DNA of 64,000 nucleotides, taken from Pterois miles (lineage: Eukaryota > Chordata > Actinopteri > Perciformes > Scorpaenidae). Positions 47,830-63,223 of the stretch are shown piece by piece (position 1 is the first letter of the stretch; each line of letters begins with the position of its first letter). A program made the translations under genes and the position numbers. The stretch covers positions 6,998,501-7,062,500 of the forward strand of contig CAMQGK010000604.1 of the NCBI GenBank assembly GCA_947000775.1, given 5' to 3'. The notes below the pieces were generated by a model. The model had not been told where the DNA came from. It saw only the letters and a program-made list of their open reading frames with translations, and did not search any database.

Positions 47830-50800
47830 TTACAGGATGTCGACCAAGCTGCTGGGGATGTTGTAGCGGTCGGGGAGGACCCTCATCTTCAGGGTGCCGT
47901 CTGCTCCGCAGGTGAAGATGCGGTTTCCGGGCCGCGTTTCCACCTGCATGACGCCGGCGCCGATGTTGCGAAAGATGGACTGCTTGGCATGCTCGGTGCT
48001 GAACGAGTGCATGAGCCCGTGGCCGGTTAACTTCCACACCTGGAGACGCAGAGAGCGGAGGGAGAGAGAAAGAGGTGTTAAAGAGGCAGTTCGCAGAATA
48101 TGTTTGGCGCCATTGAGTAAAAATTTGACAATAACCTTTCAGTATATTGTAAATCAAGTGTTCTGGGAGAAAACTGGACCTCTGCACCTCCTCATAGCTC
48201 TGTTTTCAGACTTTAAAAGGTCTGTGACGGGAGACTTTAACCAATCATGGGTCATTTCAGATAAAGAGCGTTCCTATTGGCTGTTCATTCAACGGAGGCA
48301 GCTGTCAGTTACTCGTAAACTCTGATCAAATGGTCAAACTAGGCAGCGCTAATCAAATACGAATCAATATTCTGTTCTCTAAAAAAATTTGGCCAATAAC
48401 AATAACGTGTGGCGGAGTGACAGAAGTGGATGTAAAATGGTGTTAAAGCTTTTTTTATGAAGCAGCAAAAGCAGGAAATGTTGGGGTTTCATCAGCAGCA
48501 ACTTAACACGACTCCTATGCAGCTGCGAAAGCGAAACGGTAAAATACAGCCGACAGTACAGACAGCGAAGTTGGAGATTCAGTGAGAAGCTACAGAAGTA
48601 CTGAAAGCTGAACACACGTCTTTCTCTCTGGTCTCCTAAACGCTTGTTTGAGGGGGTCATTGGCGAACCTTTGGTTTTAAATCAAACATGAACATGAACA
48701 AAGGGGTTTGTGAAATGTGCGATAAAAAAGTCGGGACTAAACATGGAAATGCCACAAATCTCTGCTCCCATCTTAAAACTTTACATCCAGAATACGCAAG
48801 TCTGCCACCAATTCCCTCCACAAAGAGCAGCCGGACCAGAACTCCTCCCACGGTGAGCAGTCAGCCCTCTATCAAAGGTCACAACATACGGTATGAACGG
48901 TGGTGAGCCTGTAGGAGCACAGTTATTAGTCACCAGCTGACTGATCCAAATTATTGACCTTAGCATGTCCTTGTGTAAAACAGCGCTAACTATCTATACA
49001 TTGTGGCCACTTATGGATTGCAACGTATGTGTCTCCAGTCCGTAGATATTTACTGTATACTGTATCTATGTGCATCTCTCTTCAGCTTTTTTTGGAAGAT
49101 GATATTGTATATTGTCTTTTTTCTTAAAGCATTATCGTCAGTAGTGAAATTTCAATATTAACCAACCCTACTACATACCCCTAAACTACGTTGTAGTGGG
49201 CTTATAAAACTGTAAACGCCTCTCAGAAATACACCACAGCCTTTTCACTCACACCTTCAATAGTACGTGTTACATGAGTCATCTCCCTTAGAGCAGAGAT
49301 AAAGCACATTAACTGTATCATGCTGCAGCACTCAGAGACAGTTATAGAATAATAGCTTCGCAATGATCCTCTCAAACACGAGTTACTAAACCTACTGGGG
49401 TGATGTGGGTCACGTAAATATATTTACTCCCAACAGTTTTACAACATCTGTGACCTTTATGGTAGAAAATAATTGAATACGCTTGCTCGTGCTACAGAAT
49501 GTGCTGATATTATTACATTAAATAACGCGACTAATGACACATAAAAACAATGGGAGAGTTTTCCAGTGATAATCTGCAGATCTCTGGAGCTCAACTCACA
49601 TCCCTGTATTTCTCATGTAATTCCTCTCTGACCTTCCTATGCTACCTAATGCTTTATCTCCTGCTTCCTGTCTCTGCATCTCTTCTCTCAAACCGCTCAC
49701 TACACACCTTAAGACCACAGGATACACTCCCAAGGCAGTGTAGTGATTTAGTATTGTGTCTGTCAATGTAAAGCAGGGAGAAGTAAGAGCATGTGTACTA
49801 CATCACTGGTGTACAGCTTGGATTCAGGTTTATGGATCAGGTTTGATGACAACTGGAGCTAATAGTATTACACACTGTATGATCATTTTACTTAAAGGAT
49901 AAAGGTCTGTAGACAGTTTTTTCAAATTTTTCATGCGATTAATTCATTAATTCTGTATACATATATATTTTTATTTATTTTTGAACACAGCGAAAAAGCA
50001 ACACTTCTTCCAGAACGAGGCAGATTTCTCTGAGCTTTCGCACCGTGAATAAAGTCAACAACCAATCACACTGAATCGAACGAGTTGAGAGGTTTATGAA
50101 ACAACAACACGGAGGCTCCGCAGTCTGAACCAGCATGGAAAACTTTATTACTCCCTACAACCTTGACAAAGACCGCGCAGACCAGATCCACTCCTTCCAT
50201 TCTTACTTTTCACAATTAAAGCGCTAGACTAAGGATTTAAATAACTATTAACCATTTAATAATAATTTTGGCAGATCAGTGCTATCAGTTAAAAGAAACA
50301 TCAAAAATTAAATATAAAGCTGAAGAGCAGCTTGTCACTTAGAGGAGAAAAGCTGGTTCACCTTAACGGCCCACCATGAGGGAGACTGAGCCGGATGTGT
50401 TGCTAGCTTCAGGGCTAACCCCCTCACGAAAAATCAGCAGGTGGCTGACAGGACAGGGAACTTGGCTTGGGTCTTGACCTCTTTACCTCTGCATGCAATG
50501 AGCTAATCTTGTTGATTAATGACAGGTTAATTAGCGTCATCCCTACCATAGACATATAATATTCACAGGTGAGTATTTTGCATTTTCGTGTTGTTTGTTC
50601 GTAAGGCCCCGTTGTGTAAAGGCTCGAGCAACAAAACGAGAGTGTTAAGAAAACTAGGTCTTAGTCTGTGTCTCTGTGTTGCATGCTTTTATTTTGGTGC
50701 ACTTCCTGTTTTATTTTGGCATGTTTAATCTCTCCTCTCGTTGCAGATCACTTCACTCCTTGCCCTACATGTTTCCCTCCTGCACGTTTGAGCACCGCCC

Positions 50801-53800
50801 TCTAACCTAGTTTTCTTCACAGCTCACCTGAGTCTAATCGTCGCCCCTGATTGTGTCCACCTGTCCATAGTTAGTCACTTCCTTCACTAGTATATAATGT
50901 GTGCTCCCCATTCCTCCTGTGCCAGTTCGTCTTGCCTGTTTACAGTGTCTAGCGTCCCAGCATTATTTCGTATTATTGACTTCTCGTGTTTTTGATCTAC
51001 TGCTCGTATTTTTTGACTACGCCCTCAGCCTCTCGACTTGGATTTGTTTGCTTGCTATTATTGATCTCTGTGTACCGACTACTGCCAGTATTAAAGACGC
51101 CGATTTTTGCCTAGCCCTGTTTTCAGTGTATTGCATTTGAGTCCAGACCTGCCTGTGGTTATATGCCTAACAGAGAGTGTCTCTGTGAAACGGAATGCAG
51201 CAAAATAATCGTTTTATGTTGATAATCTTGTTTTCATAATTGTTGGAAGTCAAAATCAGGACTGTGGTATCTGGATCCAGACACTTGCAAGAATCGTGAG
51301 GTGCAAAGAAAACCTCAACTGCCTCGTCCTTGAGCTCCTGGATCAAAGCCTGCTGGACTACATGGAGGAAAGATGCAGTCAGGGTCTTCCCATGACAGAG
51401 CTGCGACCCATTATGCACCAGCTGGCCACAGCCCTGACCCACCGGAGCTCCACTGGGCTTGTGCATGCTGAATTTATGAACGTTATGGTTGTGGGCCGCC
51501 GGCAGCAGCCACTTAAAGTTAAACTGATTGACTTTGGCCTGGCGCTTCCTGCGTTGCTGCTAAGCCTGGTGTCTGTCTGCAGACTACATGGTACAGAGCG
51601 CCAGAGGGCATGCTGCACATTCCCTATAATGAGGCCATTGACATGTGGTCTCTGGGACTCGTAGCTGCACAGCTGGCTACAGGGTACCCCTCTACCCTGG
51701 GGAGATGGACTATGATGTGCTGAGCTTCATCATAGAGACTCAGGGCCAGCCAGCTGACTACGTGTAGGACCGTGGCGAGGTCATCAAGTATGAAAACAAC
51801 AACGAGCAGCACTGGAGAGTCAAGACACCAGAGGAGTTTGCCTACGACATAGAGTTCTACGCTGAGGACACAAGGTACATCAAGCTCACGTGTCTTGATG
51901 ACCTTGAGTGGCTGATGAGCCGAGGACACCAGAGCGATCAGCGTCTGCTGGTGCCCCTGATCAAAAGGATGCTGCAGCTGGACGAGCGCATCAAACCCTG
52001 GAGGTTCTGCATCATCCGATCTTTGCTCTCAGCGTCCCTCAGAGCTCCCCTGTAGACATCTGAGATGCATCTGAGATGGACACTGAAGAGGTGACACCTG
52101 AAGACAGTCAGCAGCCTCCCTGCTGTCTCACAACTGAGGAGATCCACTGCCTGGTTGAGAGTACAACAGTCTCCCCGGTTGTAGAAGATATGACACAGAA
52201 GACGTCCAACCTGAGAAGGACAGCTGGTTGAGTTGCTTCTTCAGGTGGATTCGAGGCGCCTTTGACTTCTACTGCACCTACTTCGATGGATGACCAGCCA
52301 GCTACATCTGCAGTTTGATATATTGATCTTCGTTTTTCTTTTGTCAATAAATTCTTTATTCTTTCCTAATTTTAATACGTGTATCGTTGATCGATATAAT
52401 ACTGTATCATGATGAAACTTGTGATTTACACCCCTCGTAACAGCCGATTGTTTGACTGTTTTCAGGCCATTAAGTGGGCGTTATGAGTGTTAAAAGCCTC
52501 ATAGATGTGGGTCAGAAGGGGCCTACTACACCCACTAACAGGTTTAATTATCAATTCATATGGGCGATAAGAAGAATCAAAAGAAGACAATAGCGACCTC
52601 TACCGACCGCAGTAATTATGAGAGCAAAAGCAGAAAGTGAGCACTGTAGCGGCATTGTGAAACTCCGAATGGGGATGAAGTTAGAGGTGATGGATGGGAT
52701 ACAGATCACAGGACTTCCACTCAGGTGACCACAGTTTGCATCCTGTGTGAAAACTATACTACTACACTTTATAAATGAGTCTTTTCTCACACACTATGAA
52801 CATTTTTAAACTTTTACATGATCATTCCTATAGCTGGATGACTGATGGACAAAGCCCTCTCACAAACAGTTTAAGTTTCACTTTTGCAATTTAGTTATTT
52901 TAAGCCAAAACATGATCTTTTTCCCTAAACATACGGCAGCAGTCAGTAGAATTGGAGCAAATACGATTTAAAAAAAAAAAATTATAAAACGGTCACTATA
53001 TCCTGACGGAAGTGCATGAGATAGGTTTAAAAAAAAAAAAAAAAAAAAAAAATCATCTGTCAGTGTCCTCCGGTGCTCCTGCAAGATTTAACAGACCAGA
53101 GGAAAACAACCAATCAGAGCCCATCTGGAGTCTGCCATCTCTGAGCAGCTGTCAATCACTCGCAAACTCCAATCAAACGGTCAAACTAGGCAGCGCTGAT
53201 CAAATATGAATCAATATTCTGTGACTCTAATGCCTATTTCTCTCCTCAAATGTTTTCAGAAACATCTTGTAGTTACTGTTTAGCTGTAAAATGAGAAAGT
53301 TTGGGACCTGGCAGCCATGTTGACATCTGTTGTGGAAACGCCAAGCACCGCCCACCAGCTGGAGTTAACTTTCTCATTTGAGATTTTGGCTAAGATTTCA
53401 AACATTTTGGTCACCCTGGACTGCTAACCTCCAAAAGGCACAACTAGACCACACAGTCAGCCATCATACAAGTAATTTCCCAGTTCTGCTCCAGAAATGA
53501 CAGCAGATGGAAGGACAGAGGGACGGCCAAACGGACATGTGGAGTGCTATATACCCCTGACTACATTGTCGCGGAGGTATAATTAAACACTCTACAACCA
53601 TCAGTGTTTAAATCAGCATCAGAAATAATGTGGTTAAATCAGAAACACTGGTGAACCAGATTATACTGTATGTAGGTATGAGGGAGAATTTCTGATTCTA
53701 TCAAGTAGGTCTGCACATAGAATAAGACATTAATCCTCCTAAGTATGACTGCAGTGTGTTTTGGCAGGTCAGTGAGTGACGGAGCGATGCGTCACCTTCA

Positions 53801-55262
53801 TGTTGCCCTCTGCAGAGCCTGTGACAAAGAAGTCCTCGAAGGCATCCAGCGCCAGGGCCTTGATGGCTGAGTCATGGGCCTGGAAAGTGTGGAGCAGCTG
53901 CCTCTGGCGGATGTCAAACACACACACAAAGCCCTTCCTGCCTCCGGTGATGAGCAGCTGCTGTTTAGCGGCGTACTGCAGCACAGTGGCCCCGTTCTCG
54001 TGGCAGGGGAACGCTGGAGGGATGGGCGGGAAGAGGCGTGAAGTTGGATCACAACTTGATATAAGAGAATATTATTAAATCAGGCGTGTTTGGGATTTCT
54101 TACCGTGGACCATGGTATTGCTAGGTGAAATCAGAGTATCCCACAGGCAAACATTTCTGTGGACAAAGTAAACCAAACGTAGCATTAGTGAGTTGATACC
54201 AACAGAGAGATTAGTGTTGGTTTTATAGAGGAGTTTTCTGTGCAGAGGCTGACCTGTTATCATTGGACTGTCCAGCTGTGGCGATGAGGCTGGAGGACGT
54301 GATGAAGGCAAAATCACCGCAGGTCTTAGTGTGGCACTGCCAACTCTGTAGAAATACAAACAGTACATATTAATTTTAATGATTCATATTCTGTTTTTTA
54401 GGGTTATCAAAGCAAATTTGTTTTATTGCCACGATTTTCTGAAACGAATTAACACAACTTGTTTTTTTTTAGGTTGTACCAGGCTCAGTTTTAAGCTAGA
54501 AAGAAGATACTGGTATTATATGAAACTAGAAAACCATGTCACGAATCCATGTCATACTAGCTTGTTGCAAAGGAATAACGCTCCAAACTGCTATATTTTG
54601 ATGAGGAAAAATAGTGATGTCTATTTTCAAAGGGGTCCCTTGACCTCTGACTTCAAGATATGTGAATGTAAATGGGTTCTGTGGGTGCCCACGAGTCTCC
54701 CCTTTACAGACATGCCCACTTTATAATAATCACATGCAGTTTGGGGCAAGTTATAGTCAAGTCAGCACACTGACAGCTGTTGTTCCCTGTTGGGCTGCAG
54801 TTTGCCATGTTATGATTTGAGTATATTTTTTATGCTAAATGCAGAACCTGTGAGGGTTTCTGGACAACATTTGTCATTGTCTTGTGTTGTTAAGTGATTT
54901 CCAATAATAAATATATACATATATTTGCATAAAGTAGTCCACTCCCATGTTGATAAGAATATTAGACAAATCTCCCTTTAAGGTACATTTTGAAAAGATA
55001 AAAAATGTGTGATGATTAATCGCGATTAAATATTTTAATTGACTGATAGTGCTGTTTTTTTAGTCTAAAGATGTGTGTGGCAGGGTGGTGGTTAAGCAGG
55101 TGAGGGAGGTGGGGGGGGCTCACCAGGTAGGGTTTAGGGTTGGAGGACGTCTGGTTGACCTGCCAAAGACTGAGGAAACCCTCTCCATCCGCAACTCCAC
55201 ACTACAAAAAGAGCACAGAGCAATCAGAACAACCACACCGAATAGACATAACACAGACATTA

Positions 55263-55303
<41 letters not shown>

Positions 55304-58300
55304 AACCTTATTGCCCTGGGAGTTGAAATAGAGGCGGGTGACTCTGGCGTTGCCTGCTTGTCTGAAGCAAATGAGCTGCTGAGGTCTGTTCCATTCAAAC
55401 ATTCTCACACTGCCGTCCTGAGCCCCCGTCATGTCTGACGCACACACACACAAACACACACACACACACACACAGGCAGAGAGGGAAAAAGAGGGAGCAG
55501 GAGAAATGAATAAACACTGAAATGTAAAATGTATACTGGTGATGACCTCCTATCAGGCTCCAACATAGACACTTACAATACTGATATATGGGATGAGATG
55601 TCATTCTCTTCACGTTGTTCAAATTCCTCTTCATGATCTGAAACAACAAAAACAATACAAACATTAAGTTATATTATGCAGTATAACGCATGAGGCCCAG
55701 AAGATGAATTTTAGTTTATTTGAATTTGAATTTTTAGTTAAAAAGAAAAATCATCTGTGTTCTTACTAGTGGTGGAATGTAATTAAGTACAGTTACTCAA
55801 GTACTGTACTTAAGTACAATTTTGCAGTACTTTACTTTTCTGCTACTTTAAACTACTTCTACTCTACTACATCTCAGAGTTAAATATCATATAATTTTTC
55901 TTTATATAGTCACTTTACAGATGTAGATTAATATAAATCTTAAATCAACTAATATGATGTGATATATTATTATAGGTTAAGGTCAAATTAGCTCCATCTT
56001 TACCAAATGCTACATTAAAGTGATGAATGAACAGATCTTTGATTATTAATATGCTGAATTACAATTTTACACATCAATTAAAGGTCAACTGATTTTCATC
56101 TGCTTTCAGTTTTCAAAGTCCACAATATCTCCCACTGATTTAACAGATAAAGATACAGAGTGTTTACAGTGTTTATTAGGGCTGCGCATTGACAAGGATC
56201 AACGGTAGCGCTTCATTTTACAGGTCTGCAAATTTCATGGTAATTAAGTGATAATTAGCAAATAAATTATTTGAAATTTCTTTGAAATTACTGCCAAATT
56301 ATCCCAATATTACCACAAAATTTAACTTCATTAAATAATTATATCCCGCTATTTCCCTACAGCTGGTAATTTAACTACCATGAAATCTGACCTGTAAAAT
56401 GAAGTGTTGTTGTTATTTTTTTACACCCCTGCTGTTTATGTCTGCATATTCTATTGTATCAATATTTCTGTTTTGATCTCTGTTATTATTTATTTATAAA
56501 GAGTGTTGGATGATGTCTTACTCTGGTGGTTCATAATAAAACACTTCAGACTCAAAGGCCATTGTCTGAGACTTTCACTAACCAGACCTCTTTGTACACT
56601 TAACAAACCCACTCAACCTGTGCGACACCCTCTGCCCTGTCTCGCTTTGTGTATCACTCACTCCACCACCAACATTTATCAACGTAGCTAGGACATGCAG
56701 AACCCTGGCTGCGTGTAAGTGTGACGCAAATCCGTACCTTGGGTTACCGGCTGTGAGAGCGGCTGCTATCTGTGTTTATATATGTCAATCTCTGCGATGC
56801 AAACACACCGGCCTCTCTGTATCAGCCGACATAGACTCAGCAGGCCAGCTGTTTAGTCGGCACGGCTCAGTTTGGCTCGACATTGATAAAAATTAAAAAT
56901 ACAAACATTTCCTGAAAATGTGCAGCAGATCAGATCAGAATGCAGAATTAAATCCAAAAAGTCAATTCAAACTTTGAATCTGAAGTCTCATGTTTACATC
57001 TGGAGTTAAGAAAAGCTAAACTTTACTTTGCATAATGCATGTTAGGAGAAGAAAGCCTGCAGGGCGATAGCACGTCTTCTCTGCTGCGTCTAGGCTTCAG
57101 AGCAGAGCTTTGTTTCCCTCTACTGGCTTTGACTGAGAACTGCCCACCCATCACTGCCTGGTTTGGCTGTGCTTGTGTATATTTGTGTTTGCAGAGACTC
57201 GTACCACACTGGCTCCCATGCTGGTCTGCCCGCTGCCGAGCCACGGCATGGATGCAGAGACCGGCATCTGCGGAGGTGCAAAGGGAGCAGAGCTTGCCTG
57301 GGCGATGTTGGTATGAGAGGAACGATGGTCGATGTCGTCAGAGCTGTAAAACAAAACACAAACACAACCCGTCATGTTCAAAACAGATGATGCAAAAAGA
57401 CTCCATCAGCGATTCAAATACAAAACATTTTGGCCAGCCAGTTACTTACAAGGTTTCTGCCGTACATTTAATACTTTTTAAGATCTCTTTTACACCACGT
57501 AGAATTCATATTAATACCATTTTAAAATCATATTGGGCAAAGTATTAAAGTATGATGGAAAACCAGTAGGGACAATATGACCCAGAATCACACAATCACA
57601 CTGTTTCCATTACCTCCCAGCATTATGTAATGATAATTCTTTATGATATAATCAGTTAAATTAAAATGACCTTGATCTATTTCAGTATTTCAGTTTTTGC
57701 TCAAATTGATTTTTTGTCCCGATCCCTATCTGAATCCTTTAATAATAGGTATCTGTCGATACCAAGTCTGATCTGATAATTATATTTATTTGATTGGCTT
57801 TAATGCTGCTGATAATGATACATTAAAATATGTAGGGCGCAACTAACAATTATTTTCATTGTCGTTTAATCTATCGATTATTTTCTTGATTAATCGATTA
57901 GTTGTTTGGTCAATAAAATATCACAAAACGGTGAGAAATGTCAAAACGACATCCTCAAATGTCTTGTTTTGTCCACAACTCAAAGATATTCAGTTTACCA
58001 TCATGATGTCTTTGGGTTTTGTGTGTAACCAGAACATGCAAAATTTTTGATGCTTAATATTCAGCTTTATGATAAATATTGATGCAGAACTTGAAATCAT
58101 GATTGAAATTGTTTCGTTGAGGACAGATCAATGCCACCTACGATCAGCCCTGAATCTCACCTGCGGGACTCCTTATCAAAGTCATCCCCTATCCAGGTGT
58201 AGGGCTGGACAGCCACCAGAGTAGACACGTCCACCTCCTGGACGTCATGAGTGGAGGCCAACACGATCTCGTTGGAGTTAGACTGGAACAGAAAGGAAGG

Positions 58301-61300
58301 AAGCGGGGAGGAGAAAGACAAAGAGGGAGAAAAAGACAAAATTAAAGGTGGACTTGGCAACAGTTTCCTCTAATTTCCTGGAAAGGAAACTATATGTAAA
58401 TTTAGAGCAATGTTCCTGGAAACGATTATGTGATTTGGTCCCAGATCGTTGTCTCTGTTTGCCCTTCACTTAGTGCCAAATTTCATAGTTCCTTCCAGGA
58501 AACATCCAAGCATATGGACTCATAAAATAAAGTGCTTCGCAGACACACAACTTACCTTATTGATGGCAAATGCCATGATTATATCAGACTCCTTATGAAT
58601 GATTTTAGCCTTGCCTCCTGGGTAGCCCAGATCTGCCTCCACCTGGAAAAGCCAAGAGACCACAGATACGAGGTTACAGAGGTTAAAGCTACAGCAGGAG
58701 GCTCTGGGGACACCGAGAGCTATTCTTTGTAAATACTAATTTATGATAATTTCCCTTTTATGAGGAGCAGGGCCAAAACACTTGCTTTGGTTCATCAAGT
58801 TGCTCCAACAAATATTCCCTCCACAACCACATTCACCAGTGGAGACGAGTAATCACATGTAAAGATACACAACTAAATATTGACTATTGATTTGGGATTC
58901 CCTTGTGACAACACCCTCCACGATTAGGAAGCCTTTTATAGCCCTGACAGCGAGCATGCAAGTTAGTACGTTTTCTGTATGAACCACCTCTCTTTAGGGC
59001 CCAGCAGAATCAGAGAGGAGTGAGAAACACAGGGAGGCGTGTTATTGGTCAGGATCGGATGTGAGTGGATGTCACAGGTGTCTCAATGAGAGGGAAAGAT
59101 TAGACGAGTCGCCTTAGAGCCTGATTATAGCAGAAAAATTGCCAGAGCAGTCACTATCAGTCCAAGCTGGGGAGGAGACATTAAAGGGATAGTTTGGGTG
59201 TTTTGAAGTGGGGTTGTATGAGGTACTTATCCATTGTCAGTGTATTACCTACAGTAGATGAAGGTCGGCACACCCCCAGTTTGGACAAACAGACAAGAGT
59301 ACCGACACTGGAGCAAAGTAATGTACTGCTGTGGACAGGGCCACCAGCAAAAAGTATGTTAGTCACCTAAAAGAAAGGCTAACCTAAAAAAATCAAAATC
59401 TGTTTAAGTGTACGCTATATTTAAAATATTTTCATTGCATTATCCTGCTGTCAGATAGGGAACATAAGCTGTTGTATTCATCTATGCTCTCTTCAGAGAC
59501 ATCAGACTAACTGATCAAGGCAGTGGTAGACCAGCACTCCTGTTCTGCCAGGTAAAATTACTGTTTTTGTCAAAGGAGTCTGGTGGCTTTGAAAAGAGCA
59601 TAGATAAAAACTTCAGTTAGCAGGATAAAGTCCATCCATCCATCTCCAACCGCTTATCCCGTTAGGAGTCACAGGGGGGCTGGAGCCGATCCCAGCTGGG
59701 ACTGGGCGAAGGCGGGTCCACCCTGGACAGGTCGCCATCCATCGCAGGGCAAGATAGAGTGTTGAAAATAACTGCATACACACTGATTTTTTTTTTTTTT
59801 TTCAGGAGAGCCTTTCTTTTAGGTGGCTAATGCATAAGCACTTCATACAACCCTACCCTATCCCTTTCAGAGCTTCACCCAGTTTGGTGCTATCTCTAAC
59901 TATAACATGCAAACTCTACCCATCGTTGAATGTGCTTTCATGCTCCTTCTAGCTTGGCTTTACAGTGACTCTTCTGGACAGACAGACGAACAGACAGAGC
60001 CAGGGCCTTGGCCGGTACAGTAAATGATACTACCTTATAGGGACTGCTTGCTCCTGCTATGCAGTTTGGGCTTATACGGTCCATATGGTTCTCTACAGAC
60101 TACACAACACAACACACACACACACACACAAGCAATACAGAACACACCAACACGGCACGACACAAAACACATGCACACACAGAAAAATAAAACATGGGAT
60201 GAAAAGAAAATGTAAAAAGGTTGACAGGATCTTTGATGTATACATGGTGATAAAATGCAAACAACTCTAAACACCTCATTAGTGTGGAGCCACAGATATG
60301 TAGCCGGACGAATGGAGATGTGAACTATGGGTCTGAATGCTACTGTAATTTGAAGTCATATAATTAATCCATGTTTTATTAACAAGAAACTATAAGCATC
60401 TGGGATCATAATCCCAGGGACTTTTGTCTAATTATGGACTGGCAGCTACAGTAGTAGTCTATTATAAATGTGATTACATAATAATGAACAGGCCCAGACA
60501 TCCCAGAAGGCAGTGAACTGTCCCATACTTGATTTAAGATGTCTGAGGAGTCAAAGCAATGATAACCGCTGTAACATAAATATCAACAACATAGAGATAA
60601 ATGCTCAGTGAGCACTTCTCTGTGTGTTACAGTGACGATAAGGCGTCAGATACATGGGTAAGAGCTGGGTATCACAGCAGGACAGTCGGTCACTGAGGCA
60701 AAGTTTAACAGCCTCTGATAAAGATCTCCATAAATCAGCAACTCCGAGCTTAAAGCTGCAGTGTGTAACATCTGGCGGCATCTAGTGGTGAAGTTGCAGA
60801 TTGCAACCAGCTGAAACTTGATGTGTGCCAAGGATGTAGGAGAAGTATGGTGGCTGACACAAAAACACGTTAAGAAACATGGCAGCCGGCTCCATGGAGA
60901 GGACCCGCTCAAAGCATGAATCTTATTTTCAGGTGATTATACACTAAATAAAACTTAGTTATGAAAATCATAATCAATTTATGCTGATAATTCCCTGAAA
61001 TGTTACACACTGTTCCTTTAAGTGTCTCACAAAGCAGAGACTATATGGGAAGTGTGTAGATTGTTTTTCATGTGTATGAGTGACCTTCTGCAGGCATGCT
61101 GCGCAAAAAAAAATTGAAGTGAAATTAAAATATATACTGCATTGGCCCACATACATAATGTCCCTGACTAATATATTAGCACCTCTTGGAACACTTGTAT
61201 ATATAAACATGTTGTATTTACTTTTCTTTCCACTGTTGTGTTATATATCGTATGTCTTCGTGTAAATATTTGAACATATTTCTTATTTTTTTATATTCTC

Positions 61301-63080
61301 ACGTCTCATCTTATTTTTAATTTTTGTACTTAGATTTCTTTACATATATTTAATTAATATTGTAGCATTATGTACATAATTTGCATGTTATATAGTCCTT
61401 TATTTTTATTTTCTTATATTTCTTATGCTTATATAAGTGCACCAATAATGCCCCAATTCCCCACCAGGGATCAATAAAGTATTTATGATTCTGAACAATA
61501 GGAAAATGATATTCATGTTTAGGTATTTCAGTAAATAACATCTTAAATACACGTTACTTTGTTCTGTTTTTCAGTCACATCCTTACATTTTGCTGAGAAG
61601 CAGAAATTATTTGACTGCTTTTTTCAGTCTGCTGTCTTCATCCTGACACCACTGTACATTTCTTGGCTGCATGTCAGTTTAATGACTATTATTATGTATC
61701 TCATCAATCACCATCATCATGGGTGTCATGTAGTTATTATTGGCTACTTTAAGCCACTTTTTTTCAACACAGTCAGTCACAATGTCTATTAATCTGTCGA
61801 TCCCGGCACTTAAGAGTTTAGTGACTCGAGCTAGTCAAAAGGGTCATTTTGTTTAATAGATCAGTTTTAAACCTCTAGTAGTTAAATGTGAGACAAACCC
61901 ATTTTTAAAAATGTAATTTTCAAGAGAATATAGTCTTATATTTGGGCCAGTACAGTCACTGTGTAAGGGGAGGTGAATAAAATTTAAAATAAAAAAGGTA
62001 AAATTCAGACATTCTGCTGTGAACTAAAATGACTTTTGGTTTAATCATCACACAACACCGAACTGAAGAAATAACAAGCAGATATGTCTATATTCATGTG
62101 GGCCGCTGACCTCACTCTGCTTCCTCTTCTTGGTGAAGATGTAACGGATCAGCGTCTCCTGAAGAGCTTCCTGTTTGACCAGGAAATGCCAGAGACGTCG
62201 GGCTGGAAAGGACTGATGGTTCTTTGTCCTGAGAGAAAATACATGGACGGAAATAAGTTGGTCATATATGAGAGAATTTGACATTTGCATGTTCTATGTC
62301 ATCTGTAAACATATCTTTGACTTCATCTTCAAGGCATTGCTTCATTATTGGTCTTGTTCTTGGGTGCATCATCTATAACTCATCTTTTTGTACTTGATCT
62401 ATTGTATCTAGGTGGGCTCCTGAGCTGTACTAACATCCTTTTAGGATGTGAGTTTGTGTTAGTTTTGCAGCGCTAGTCTGTCTTTCATTTGTTGTCATTC
62501 ACTCTTGCTAAAGTTGTTAAGCATTAATGTTATGATTGGATCTATTCTGAAGTAAAATAAAATGTAGCTGTTACCCAGCGAGTGAGAGTGTCTATATTGT
62601 TGCATACTTTATGTGCTATATGCACTACTGTATATACTGTATATGAATTAATACTGACTTGAAGGGTGTGTTGTCTGGCTCCAGCATGGCCTTGTGTCGC
62701 AGTATGGCGGGGCCTCCTCCTGCGCTGAGGTCAGTCGGGTACGTGTTGATGTAGTTGGGAGGCGGGCCGTCAAACTTGTTCATTCGCTCCAGCAGAAGCT
62801 GCTCCCAGTTCTCTAAAGTCTTCAGCACAGCGTTGCTGAGAGGGGAGACGACCGGCATGTCTGGGAGACAAACACGTATACATAGAGATATAGAGTACAT
62901 ACTGTATACAGGAAGCAGCAACAACACACTAAAATATGTCAGTTTATCTTCATAAAGAATAAATGCTGGTGAGGCGGTGAGCGTGTACCTGTGAAGTCGA
63001 GGCCAGTGAGAGGGAGGAAGTTCTTGACGTTGTGATGAGCCAGTTTGACCATCACCAGGCGGATCAGAGCCCAGCTACAT

Positions 63081-63140
<60 letters not shown>

Positions 63141-63154
63141 AACAAACACAAACA

Positions 63155-63223
<69 letters not shown>

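Noticed and set aside
54379..54726. 115-codon plus-strand frame in a dmxl2 intron
   Set aside because: Falls in a dispersed DNA element also present at 27.7 and 36.9 kb; not a gene.
63159..63221. Direct CA arrays resembling regularly spaced repeats
   Set aside because: Simple dinucleotide microsatellites, not CRISPR.
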